DNA from: Argopecten irradians
Taxonomy: Eukaryota; Mollusca; Bivalvia; Pectinida; Pectinidae
NCBI RefSeq assembly: GCF_041381155.1
Contig: NC_091149.1
Location: 9,626,609-9,690,608, forward strand
Direction of reading: 5' to 3'
Length of the DNA: 64,000 bases
Shown piece after piece: positions 11,969-22,409 of this stretch (its first letter is position 1; every line of letters begins with the position of its first letter). A program made the position numbers and the translations under genes. Under the pieces are notes generated by a model that searched no databases, was not told where the DNA came from, and was given only the letters and a program-made list of their open reading frames with translations.

Positions 11969-12576
11969 TATCTATTTATATTAATGAGGAATTAAATAAC
12001 AAAATGTGTTATACTGTAAAACAAAACAAAAAAACAAACAAAAAAACCAAATGTACATGTACAAAGGATTCATCTAAAATGCTTGATGAACGCTAATTAG
12101 TCCTTATCTATATTCAACTGTTTGTTGTGTATTATTGCTCACTGATTGTTTTAGGAAAACATGTACATTAAGGTCACAATCATACAGGGCTGGTTTGCAA
12201 TACCTCATTATTTATTTGGCAACCAGGAAGGGTGTGCCTTATTTTGAATCAACGGAATCTCTCTTTAGAAATCCAATCACAAAAATGCCATGAAAAAATG
12301 ATTTTAGAGTCATGGTTCTGGTAGTTTGACATACATTCTCTACACAAATTAAAATGTAGCATTTATGAATACATAATACAGAATACATGTATTTTCAAAT
12401 TCATCTTTCAAAGTTATAAATCGCCATCAGTGTTCATTTGCCGGAATGTTGAAGCAAAATTTGTTGTTTATCTTGAATATCAGCAATTGAAGAGGAAGAG
12501 TCTGACTCAACATTGTCGAACTGTATGGTAACTTTTACTCGATAATTCTAAAGTCACATTTTCTTAGATATCCATG

Positions 12577-12792
12577 AATAATGGGACTCATTCATGTACC
12601 AAGTGATACCCGATAACGTTTGTGCAGGACTATTGTTTCTATTGGTGATGGAATGACGTCAAAAGATGATATCCCATTCTAACGTCATTTCGATGGAAGA
12701 TTACAAAGAATAACGTTCCATTACTACTGGAGATACTTGTCCTGCACAAACATTATCTGGTATCACATGGTACATGAATTAGTCCCATTATT
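12577..12792. mobile_element. fold-back MITE, 216 bp
   Basis: The left end AATAATGGGACTCATTCATG is repeated inverted at the right end, which finishes CATGAATTAGTCCCATTATT. Inner arms (GATACCCGATAACGTTTGTG against its reverse complement) continue the pairing, giving a long hairpin with a short loop near TGACGTCAAAAG. Confidence 0.75.
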
Positions 12793-12817
12793 CTGTTGTT
12801 GCATATTACCTAATTAG

Positions 12818-12960
12818 CTCCCTGGTAGGTAGGTATCCATTCTGACGTCATTATTTTGTGAGTGCAATTCACTTATTTTCTTGGAAAAGTATGATGTCAT
12901 GCTTGCAAACATGTGACGTCACAATCAATACCTACCCACAAGGGCAGGTAACTCTGTAAT
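12818..12960. mobile_element. TTACCTCCCTTG-type MITE, copy 1
   Basis: The element has subterminal inverted motifs: GGTAGGTATCCATTCTGACG on the left and TGACGTCACAATCAATACC on the right, with CAAGGGCAGGTAACTC at the end. A second copy lies at 15045-15169. Confidence 0.55.
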
Positions 12961-13673
12961 ATGGATATACAGAATAGTACCGGTATAAGAAGATACATGA
13001 TAGTAAGATACTGTATGTCAATATATATATTGGGGGTATTTAATTTCAAGAACTTTCCTATTACACTTATTCATGAATAGATAATTTTGTGATTATTGTT
13101 TTAGATGAGTAACCTTTATGTAAGATATTGATAAATGTGCGAAGATTTCTCCTCCTGAATTTTTATCAAATAGGAGGTCACGAAAATTTCTTCTCGAAAT
13201 TAAACCACTGGAGTGTATATGAAATTTAAATGCACCTAGAGAATGATTTGGACATTACTTCTTGTTACCACTGTATGGTGTCCCTATAAAATTTTAAAAG
13301 GAGGGTGATTTTTGAATTTATTTGATTTGGAAATTACTTTTTGTTGTTGTATAGTAGGATGGTCATTTTTGAATTTATATTAAACAACTATAAATAATCT
13401 ATGTGACATTTTCATGCACCCAGGGAATGATTTGGAAATTACTCTTTGTTATTGTATAGTAGGATGGTCATTTTTGAATTTATATTATACTATATATATA
13501 TATATGGGTATGTATTGTTAGTTATACTGTTACATTGTATTTAAATTTTAACTGTATCTAGTTGAACATAGTATGTTTGTGTAGTATAAATCAGTTATGT
13601 GTAAATTTATAATTTAGTGCAGTAATTTATATAAGAACAAGTGCTTCTTTATAAACCTGAAAAGTTAAAAGTT

Positions 13674-13760
13674 AACTTATTCATCCCTGAAGACACAATT
13701 AGACTCTTCTAAATCAAAGACTAGACCAGTCCATTATGAGATTTCAGGGGTGAATGAATT
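13674..13760. mobile_element. CCCCTGAA fold-back MITE
   Basis: This 87-bp inverted-repeat element runs from TTCATCCCTGAAG, through the AGACTCTTCTAAATCAAAGAC core, to TTTCAGGGGTGAATGAA. Another copy follows 20 bp later. Confidence 0.75.
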
Positions 13761-13779
13761 ATTTTCCCCCAATATTGTT

Positions 13780-13869
13780 AACTCATACACCCCTGAAGAC
13801 ACATTTAGACTTTTCTAAATCAAAGACTAGACAGTCCATTATGAAATTTCAGGGGGGGGGATGAGTAAA
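13780..13869. mobile_element. CCCCTGAA fold-back MITE, adjacent copy
   Basis: Same family as 13674-13760, with the left end ACTCATACACCCCTGAAG. The right end has an expanded G run (TTTCAGGGGGGGGG) before ATGAGTAA. Confidence 0.75.
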
Positions 13870-14510
13870 CATATATTCTGATATTGAATAATCTATTTTC
13901 CTATTTGAAAACTGAAGCTAACTGTTGTCAATTAACTAAAAACCGAATTGAGGTGACGATATTGTCAAGTGAAGGTTTAATGGTTTTTTAAATGTTTTAA
14001 AATATTTTTCTAAGCTACATCAAGTTAATTTTTTACTAAAATCACATATGGGATAAAAAAATTGTCAAGTGAAAGATTCTGTTTCTTGTATAAACCAATA
14101 TAATTAAAATTTTTTTTTGTATTGAAATAAAACTTCATGGTTTTGAAAAAGTACTCAATATGCTTTGAAAGGGATGAACATGTATAGATTTAATGAGAAA
14201 ATATTATTTCTCTGCGTTTACTCAGTAATTTGCGTTATTCTTATTTTATCGCAATCGACAAACTCTTCTTTTTTTTTGTGTGTGTAATTTTACCTAACTG
14301 TTGTGACATGACAATATTGATTACATGAAAATTGCAATATTTTATTAATCATAGGATTCTTAAGATTTTTTATTTGTTTGAAATATCGCTATTTTGATAT
14401 TGTATTAGGTAAAATGTCTCTGTCCTCAGAGAATTCCTCTGTATCTTTGTCCTATACCTTCATTTCATTTCAGAATATTTTATTCTCTGATGGTATGACA
14501 ATAGGGTGCC

Positions 14511-14716
14511 CGGTCCAGTTTCATGAACATTCCTTAACTTTAAGGAATTCCTTAACTTAAAATTCACCATAGGAATGCATTACAGAAGTTAAGAAAAAGA
14601 TCTTAAGTTAAGGAGCCTTCCTTAAAATGTGTTGTGCCTTCCTATGGAAAATTTTAAGTTACTATCATACATAAAAAATTCCATTAAGTTAAGGAACATT
14701 CGTGAAACTGGGTCCA
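14511..14716. mobile_element. CAGTTTCATGAACATTCC fold-back MITE
   Basis: The left end GGTCCAGTTTCATGAACATT and the right end ACATTCGTGAAACTGGGTCC are inverted repeats. Internal TTAAGGAATTCCTTAACTT palindromes are also present. The same family is found four times inside the 18-21 kb minisatellite. Confidence 0.7.
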
Positions 14717-15044
14717 ATAATTGGGCTGATACCACAAGGGGGATGTCTTATGAACATATTAGAGAAAAGTTTCTGTGTATTTTTGTGACAGCCTCCTGTT
14801 TCTTTATAATATTACTTGAGATTTTCAGGATTTTGAAAATGATAGATTGTAGACTTAATTCTCGGTGTGTTGAATTCTACTAACTGTTAAATACTATTTA
14901 TCATGAATTTTTTTTTTTTGTGTAAAACCTTTCGGTGTTGTCATCAAAGCTGTGGAACCACAAAAACAACGAAATTTGTATTTTGTAGTCACTATATTGC
15001 TCATCAGCTAACCACACTATCCACAAAATTATTCCGTCTTTACC

Positions 15045-15169
15045 GAGTTACCTCCCTTGCTGGTAGGTATCGATGGCGACATCATTATTTTATGAGCAAA
15101 ATTCACATCATTTTCTCTATTAAGTATGACGTTACAATCAATACCAACCCACAAGGGCAGATAACTCTT
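15045..15169. mobile_element. TTACCTCCCTTG-type MITE, copy 2
   Basis: It begins GAGTTACCTCCCTTGCTGG and ends CACAAGGGCAGATAACTC. These are imperfect inverted termini shared with 12818-12960. Confidence 0.65.
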
Positions 15170-15580
15170 ATATGCAAAGACAGAATATTAAAGCTTCAAA
15201 CCAAGATAGAAACTTAACACAAGAATATTTTATGCTATTTTAATAATAATTGAATTTGTTAGGTGATTTAATGCATTGTTTATGGGAGTTTTAGGTTTAA
15301 ATTTACTTGCTTATTGCTGTATGTATGTAGTCATCTGTTCAAATGTGTATTTTTTTACTCGGTGTGCATCTCCATGAAAGATATTTATAGCATGTTTAAA
15401 TCTAGTGAATCTGTTCTGGGTTAAATGCTATATTGGCCATGTGCACGTCGCTCCAATGCTTAGATCATCTGTTTAGAAGAAAAAGGTCCCATGTTCGATT
15501 TTTGATTTCCGGGTACATATTCCCTCTTACTTTACATCAAGGACGTAGATTTACTTCCTTGGTTACATATACAAATTTAT

Positions 15581-15670
15581 TAATTTATTCACCCCTGAAT
15601 TTTTATAATGGACAAATCTAGTCTCTGATTTAGAAGAGTCTAAATGTGTCTTTAGGGGTGACTAAGTTAA
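15581..15670. mobile_element. CCCCTGAA fold-back MITE
   Basis: The left end TTATTCACCCCTGAATTTTT and the right end TCTTTAGGGGTGACTAAGTT surround the conserved CTGATTTAGAAGAGTC core. Confidence 0.75.
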
Positions 15671-16463
15671 CTGTATGACCTGAAATGTTATTAGTTTTTT
15701 AGAGCATTCAGATGATTTCTTGGGTAAAAATATAATATTTGTCTTAGGACCATTTATTCAAGTAATGGTTATTTCGCAAGAGTTTCTTCACAACGAATGT
15801 TTCATGTGTATCTGTACATTTGTTAAGTACATGAAACATTGTCTGGCTCGCTGCAATAATGTAGATTTATAGACTTCTAGGCCAAAAAGTGCGCCATCTT
15901 TAGAGCTACATTAACTGTAAGAGGAAAAAAGTAAAAATTTTACAACATGTTATTTACACATGAACTTTATCAAACCGATGTCTCTTACATGCAAGACAAT
16001 GCATAAAATATTTGAATCACTAGCTGTGTTTAGCAAACATACCAGGGTATACACTCTTTGTATGTACAATTGGAAACCTCAAATGTGTGTGAAAAATTGT
16101 GCCCGAGTAATTTATGCTCCACTAGGACATGATCCATATATACTTTTCTTTTTTCATACCTATGGGTGTAATACTGGCTGGTCTATGCTACCAATGCAAT
16201 AAAGCCCAATTTTTTTTGCAATTTTTTTCACAAACAAAAAATTGGTCTATGCTACCAATGCAATAAAGCCTTGCAATTTTTTTCACAAACATGCCTGGTT
16301 GTGTTAAAGAAGATGCAAACAACGCAATTTGTGATGAAAATATCACGTTATTCTTCATGCATGGAAAATTGACTTGCAGTTGAGGTTTTCTTTAAATTTA
16401 TTTCAAAATGGCAGGATATTATAGATGTAAAATTGCAATAAAGCGTCAAGGTATGGAAGAAAA

Positions 16464-16616
16464 ATACTCTTTCATATGTGGATATGAAGGATAGGGATAT
16501 TCTACCCTCGGGATCACAAAATGTTGCAAAACCCTCGGCAAGCCTCGGGTTTTACTACATTTTGTGGCCCTCGGGTAGAATATCCCTATCCTTCATATCC
16601 ACATATGGAAGAGTCT
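16464..16616. mobile_element. 153-bp palindrome (fold-back MITE), second member
   Basis: Inverted arms of about 70 bp include GTGGATATGAAGGATAGGG and CCCTATCCTTCATATCCAC. The centre CCCTCGGCAAGCCTCGGG is the inverse of the centre at 9559-9711, so the two belong to one family that keeps its centre and varies its arms. Confidence 0.8.
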
Positions 16617-17184
16617 TATCTTACCTGGTCAAATGGTATAGAATGCTTCAATCATTCCATATCGGACAGTAAATTTTACTCTTTTTTTTTATTGAGTAGA
16701 ATTATTTTTATGCCTCGTTCCACCAGACAGGATATTTAGCTTATTTATGAGGTGTAGAATGATGCTGACTTATCCAGCACAAATTGTTAACCATTCACGT
16801 AGATTTTACAAGTTCCATACCCAAGTAAGGACTTCATCCTTTTTTAGATTTCCCCTTCAGTTTCTCTGCACATATTTATATTGTTAACATACATTATGGA
16901 GAAACTGATAGTCCTGGCTTTAGATTGTTTATTACACAGGGACCTGGCATGAATGTTTTAACCAGCATTATTTATATCTTATAGTATACTATAATATATA
17001 CGGTATATATATATTTTATACTGTTGATTAAAATTTTCGTGCCTGGTCACCATCTGTGGTTTATTATATTGTATTGTTGTTGAGGTACATTTTTATATAT
17101 CACTAAATTTTCTATTTATTGGTAATCATCTGATTGCCAGACTGTATCCCATGTACACATCTGAGCAAATAACAAGATTTTGAA

Positions 17185-17351
17185 GTCTATAATGACCAAC
17201 TGAGGGACAAAGAAAAATGGTCTTAACAAATAGTTAAGTTGTCTTTATATGAAGGACAAGTTGTTTAGAAATTTTTGGTATCTTAAAAAGTGGTCCTATG
17301 AAGAAAGGTTATTTTTATATACAGGTGATCGATTAATCAGGTTTTACTGTA
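17185..17351. mobile_element. mariner-type MITE-like remnant
   Basis: It carries repeated phrases seen in the clearer element at 29009-29340: GTCTATAATGACCAAC, AAAAAATGGTC-like and GTGGTCCTATGAAGAAAGG. It ends ATCAGGTTTTACTGTA. The left terminus is poorly preserved. Confidence 0.4.
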
Positions 17352-18606
17352 CTGATTTACTCATTTTATGGCAATGTGACCAACTTATCTTTTTACGAAC
17401 CTATTCAAAATGGCTAACAAATTATACGAAATTTTAATCATCAAAATGATGTGGTTTTAGTAACCTGGTACGAAATTTATTATATAGCCATATACAAATG
17501 TATCCTCAATCAAATTTTAGTCTCAAATTTGTACAATGTATTATAAGTTTAAAAGGTTATTAATAGTGTCACAAAAACATTTTAACCGGAGATAACATTT
17601 TTGTTGAAATGACAAATTAATAGATCCAATCTACTGGGGCCAATCACTAACAGTTAGTTTTGCTTTTGACTTCTTTATTTTTAGTTTATTTGTATAACGA
17701 TCTAAAATTTATATGTTCATGATTATAAGATGCTTATTATGCCTTTGTAGCTGTTTAAATCTATCGTAGTTATTCACTATATGAACACTTTTCTTGTTTA
17801 TTAAATGATAATCAATATATAATCAAGTTTTCATTTTTCATTGTTTTACTTGTTCCTAATATTTCAGCCATATTATACACAAAGGACATCAATTGCTCTG
17901 AAGCCAGGTATAATCTTTCATCCAAGATGAGATAGCCCTACTTGTATCGGTCAAACCTTTCTAGAGCCTGCAAGAATAAAACAGTGACTGTTAAACCGAA
18001 GATAGAATTTAAGGGAAAACAATTAAGAATGTCAATCACCATGTTTATAACCTCTATCAATGCCACAACAGGACTTAGGGGAGACCACCTGAACTACTAA
18101 CCATGAGGTTGATTATCATTCTGATGAAACCTCAGCTGAGCCTAAGGGGAGACAACCTAGACTACTAACAACTAAGTTGATGATCACCCTGTTGAACCCT
18201 CGACAGAGTCTAAGGGGAGACAACCTAGACTACCAACCACCAGGTTGATGATCACCCTGTTGAACTCTCGACAGAGTCTTAAGGGAGACAACCTAGACAA
18301 TACAAACCAACAGGTTGATGACACTTGACAGAGCCTAAGGGAAGACAACCTACACTTCTAACCACCAGTTCGACAGAGCCTAAGACTACTAAGTTAATAA
18401 CCATACGGTTGATGATAATTTTGTACAACCCTTGACAGAGACTAAGGGGAGACAACTTAGACTACTAACCACCTGGTTGATGACAATTGTTGACCCCTCA
18501 GCAGACTAAGGGGAGACAACCTAGACTACTAACCACCTGGTTGATGATCACTGTTGAACCATCAACAAAGCCTAAGGGGAGATAACCTGCACTACTAACC
18601 ACCAGG

Positions 18607-18702
18607 GCTCAGTTTCATGAACATTCTTTAAATTTAAGGAATCCCTTAACTTAAAATTCTTCATAGGAAAGTAGTTGAGAAATGTTCATGAAACTGGGAC
18701 CA
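18607..18702. mobile_element. nested CAGTTTCATGAACATTC MITE, copy 1
   Basis: It runs from CTCAGTTTCATGAACATTC to GTTCATGAAACTGGGACC, with inverted ends and an internal TTTAAATTTAAGGAATCCC palindrome. It is inserted between repeat units. Confidence 0.75.
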
Positions 18703-19458
18703 GGTTGATGAAAACTGTTGAACCCTCAGCAGAGGCTATAGGGAGACAACCTGCATTACTAACCACCAGGTTGATGATCACCCTGTTGAACTCTCGACAG
18801 AGTCTAAAGGGAGACAACCTAGACAATACAAACCAACAGGTTGATGACACTTGACAGAGCCTTAGAGGAGACAACCTACACTTCTAACCACCAGTTCGAC
18901 AGAGCCTAAGGCTACTAAGTTAATAACCATACGGTTGATGATAATTTTGTACAACCCATGATAGAGACTATGAGACAACCTAGACTACTAACCACCTGGT
19001 TGATGACAATTGTTGAACCCTCAGCAGAGACTAGGGGAGACAACCTAGACTACTAACCACCTGGTTGATTACAACTGTTGAACCCTTGACAGAGACTATA
19101 AGGAGACAACCTAGACTACTAACCACCTGGTTGATGAAAACTGTTGAACCCTCAGCAGAGACTAAGGGGAGACAACCTAGACTACTAACCACCTGGTTGA
19201 TGACAATTGTTGAACCCTCAGCAGAGACTAAGGGGAGACAACCTAGACTACTAACCACCTGGTTGATTGCAAATGTTGAACCCTTGATAGAGACAAAGGG
19301 GAGACAACCTAGACTACTAACCACCTGGTTGAAGACAATTGTTGACCCCTCAGCAGACTAAGGGGAGACAACCTAGACTACTAACCACCTGGTTGATGAT
19401 CACTGTTGAACCCTCAACAAAGCCTAAGGGGAGATAACCTGCACTACTAACCATCAGG

Positions 19459-19554
19459 GCTCAGTTTCATGAACATTCCTTAAATTTAAGGAATCCCTTA
19501 ACTTAAGATTCTTCATAGGAAAGTAGTTGAGAAATGTTCATGATACTGGGCCCA
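19459..19554. mobile_element. nested CAGTTTCATGAACATTC MITE, copy 2
   Basis: Nearly identical to copy 1, with the same insertion point in the unit after CTAACCATCAGGG. Confidence 0.75.
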
Positions 19555-20348
19555 GGTTGATGACAACTGTTGAACCCTCAGCAGAGACTACAGGGAGACA
19601 ACCTAGACTACCAACCATCTGGTTGATGACAATTGTTGAACCCTCAGCAGAGACTAAGGGGAGACAACCTAGACTACTAACCACCTGGTTGATGACAATT
19701 GTTGAACCCTCAGCAGAGACTAAGGGGAGACAACCTAGACTACTAACCACCTGGTTGATTACAAATGTTGAATCCTCAGCAGAGACCAAGGGGAGACAAC
19801 CTAGACTACTAACCACCTGGTTGATTACAACTGTTGAACCCTTGACAGAGACTATAAGGAGACAACCTAGACTACTAACCACCTGGTTGATGAAAACTGT
19901 TGAACCCTCAGCAGAGACCTAAGGGGAGACAACCTAGACTACTAACCACCTGGTTGATGACAATTGTTGAACCCTCACAGAGACTAAGGGGAGACAACCT
20001 AGACTAGTAACCACCTGGTTGATGACAATTGTTGAACCCTCAGCAGAGACTAAGGGGAGACAACCAAGACTACTAACCACCTGGTTGATGACAACTGTTG
20101 AACCCTTGACAGAGACTTAGGGGAGACAACCTAGACTACTAACCACCTGGTTGATGACAATTGTTGAACCCTCAGCAGAGACTAAGGGGAGACAACCTGC
20201 ACTACTAACCATCCTGGTTGATGACAACTGTTGAACCCTTGACAGATTCCTAAGGGGAAACAATTAGACTATCAACCACCAGGTTGATGATCTCTGTTAA
20301 ACCCTCAACAAAGCCTAGGGAGATAACCTAAACTACTAACCACCAGGG

Positions 20349-20457
20349 CTCAGTTTCATGAACATTCCTTAAATTTAAGGAATCCCTTAACTAAAAATTC
20401 TCATAGGAAAGTATTGAGAAATTCTTTAAGTTAAGGAATGTTCATGAAACTGGGCCT
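20349..20457. mobile_element. nested CAGTTTCATGAACATTC MITE, copy 3
   Basis: Same insertion point. It keeps a longer right arm than copies 1 and 2 (TTCTTTAAGTTAAGGAATG). Confidence 0.75.
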
Positions 20458-20994
20458 AGGTTGATTACAACTGTTGAACCCTCAGCAGAGACTATAGGGA
20501 GACAACCTGCACTCCTAACCACCAGGTTGATGACAAATTGTTGAACCCTCAGCAGAGACCAAGGGGAGACAACCTAGACTACTATTAACCCACCTGGTTG
20601 ATTACAACTGTTGAACCCTTGAAAGAATCTAAGGGGAGACAACCTAGACTAGTAACCACCTGGTTGATGACAATTGTTGAACCCTCAGCAGAGACTAAGG
20701 GGAGACAACCAAGACTACTAAACCACCTGGTTGATGACAACTGTTGAACCCTTGACAGAGACTTAGGGGAGACAACCTAGACTACTAACCACCTGGTTGA
20801 TGACAATTGTTGAACCCTCAGCAGAGACTAAGGGGAGACAACCTAAACTACTAACCACCTGGTTGATGACAACTGTTGAACCCTTGACAGAGCCTAAGGG
20901 GAAACAACCTAGACTATCAACCACCAGGTTGATGATCTCTGTTAAACCCTCAACAAAGCCTAGGGGAGATAACCTACACAACTAACCACCAGGG

Positions 20995-21107
20995 CTCAGT
21001 TTCATGAACATTCCTTAAATTTAAGGAATCCCTTAACTAAAAATTCTCCATAGGAAAGTAGTTGAGAAATTCTTTAAAGTTAAGGAATGTTCATGAAACT
21101 GGGCCTA
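20995..21107. mobile_element. nested CAGTTTCATGAACATTC MITE, copy 4
   Basis: Close to copy 3, including the longer right arm and the GGGCCTAGGTTGATTAC junction, so copies 3 and 4 share a recent array duplication. Confidence 0.75.
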
Positions 21108-21495
21108 GGTTGATTACAACTGTTGAACCCTCAGCAGATACTATAGGGAGGCAACCTGCACTCCTAACCACCAGGTTGATGACAATTGTTGAACCCTCAG
21201 CAGAGACCAAGGGGAGACAACATATACAAATTAACACCAGGTTGATGATCACTGTTGAACCCTCGACAGAGCCTAAGGGGAGACAACCTAGACTACAAAC
21301 TACCAGGTTGATGATCACTGCCAAACATTCAGGAGAGTTTAAGGGGAGACAACCTAGACTACTTACACACAGGTTAATGATCACTGTTGAATCCTCAGAT
21401 GAGCATCAGGGGAGACAATCCAGACTACTAACCACCAGGTTGGAGATCACTCTGTCGACCTCTCAGCAGAGCCTAAGGGGAGACAATCTAGGGTA

Positions 21496-22409
21496 AGAGA
21501 ATTCTCTGTCACACATGCAATAGTACTTGAGTATAACAACCAATTTTGGAGACAATGGTGATTTCTCTCCTCAGTTATAATTAGAGGCCAGGCCGACTGT
21601 AAACATTAATCCCTTTTCACCTATTTAGATGTCAGACAAGCTACAATGTATATATCCAAGACACAAATGTATGTTGTCAGTGACTACATGGGATAGTGTT
21701 GAACTACCACTTATAGAAATGAAGAACAAAAAGTCTTTTTACAGCATACAGAAAATGCATTTTAATTTAGTCAAACATATAATCTTTCATATTTCATTTA
21801 ACAACTCTTTTCTATCAATGTCCCATTAATCTCTATTTCAAACACCACACTTCTTGTACAAAGAATGTACATGACTATGAAAATTAAAAAAAAAAATACA
21901 AAAAAGTCATTTTTGCAGTTAATTCTATATCTTAAATACTACTTCACATTAAGAAACGCAGTCTAGTTAATTATAAGATGTAATGAGGTCAAGAATCGCT
22001 TAAATATTTCTAACTGAAGACATCAGTGCAAGTAATTCTTCATGAAATTTTTACATGTAATTTATAAGAAGTTGATTTTGAAGATGTATAAAAAGTATGT
22101 AGATATGTAATGGTATGTACATGCAGTAATCTGGGCCCAGCACCATAAAACTTTCTCAAGACAACTTTTTTTTTACTCTATGTCTATGTAAAATCATACA
22201 CGAGAAAAAAAAAAAAGTCTGAAATTATGGTACCCAGGACATGGACATTACAATAATTAAAATTTGTTTCCTGAAATTTCCATCTGGATTACGAGTTTTT
22301 CTTGACTATCAGCGTCCTGATTATCATTGACAACTGTATCAAAGAATATGTAAGAAAAATTGGATGTGTTTTACTCTAATAATGGTCAATTTTCCTAGGA
22401 AGCTACACT
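21496..22409. other. TSFM 3' flank, probable 3' UTR
   Basis: AT-rich sequence between the 66-bp array and the TSFM stop codon. No recognisable gene. The open frame at 21629-21829 on the plus strand resembles nothing I recognise. Confidence 0.5.

Larger units (their letters stand above)
11932..17870. other. guanylate kinase 3' flank and intergenic spacer
   Basis: No gene is recognised in this 5.9 kb. It contains fold-back elements (12577-12792, 13674-13760, 13780-13869, 15581-15670, 16464-16616), two copies of a TTACCTCCCTTG MITE (12818-12960, 15045-15169) and a mariner-type MITE (17185-17351). It also has a pair of inverted GTTTCATGAACATTCCTTAA arms (14511-14715). The remaining short open frames are not protein-like. 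Confidence 0.6.
18055..21495. repeat. 66-bp minisatellite array, about 3.4 kb
   Basis: About 45 units are based on AAGGGGAGACAACCTAGACT + ACTAACCACCTGGTTGATGA + CAATTGTTGAACCCTCAGCA + GAGACT. Four copies of a roughly 100-bp fold-back MITE interrupt it (starting near 18607, 19459, 20349 and 20995). Each has the same flanks, giving a higher-order repeat. A unit fragment also occurs alone at about 24499-24535. The 66-bp period leaves both strands open in several frames, but these are repeat artefacts rather than genes. Confidence 0.95.

Noticed and set aside
16478..16739. Two overlapping open frames of 64 and 72 aa
   Set aside because: They are translations of the arms of the 153-bp palindrome and its flank.
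19031..21496. Overlapping open frames on both strands with 22-residue repeats
   Set aside because: The 66-bp repeat is free of stops in several frames on both strands at once, as expected for a tandem array rather than a gene.
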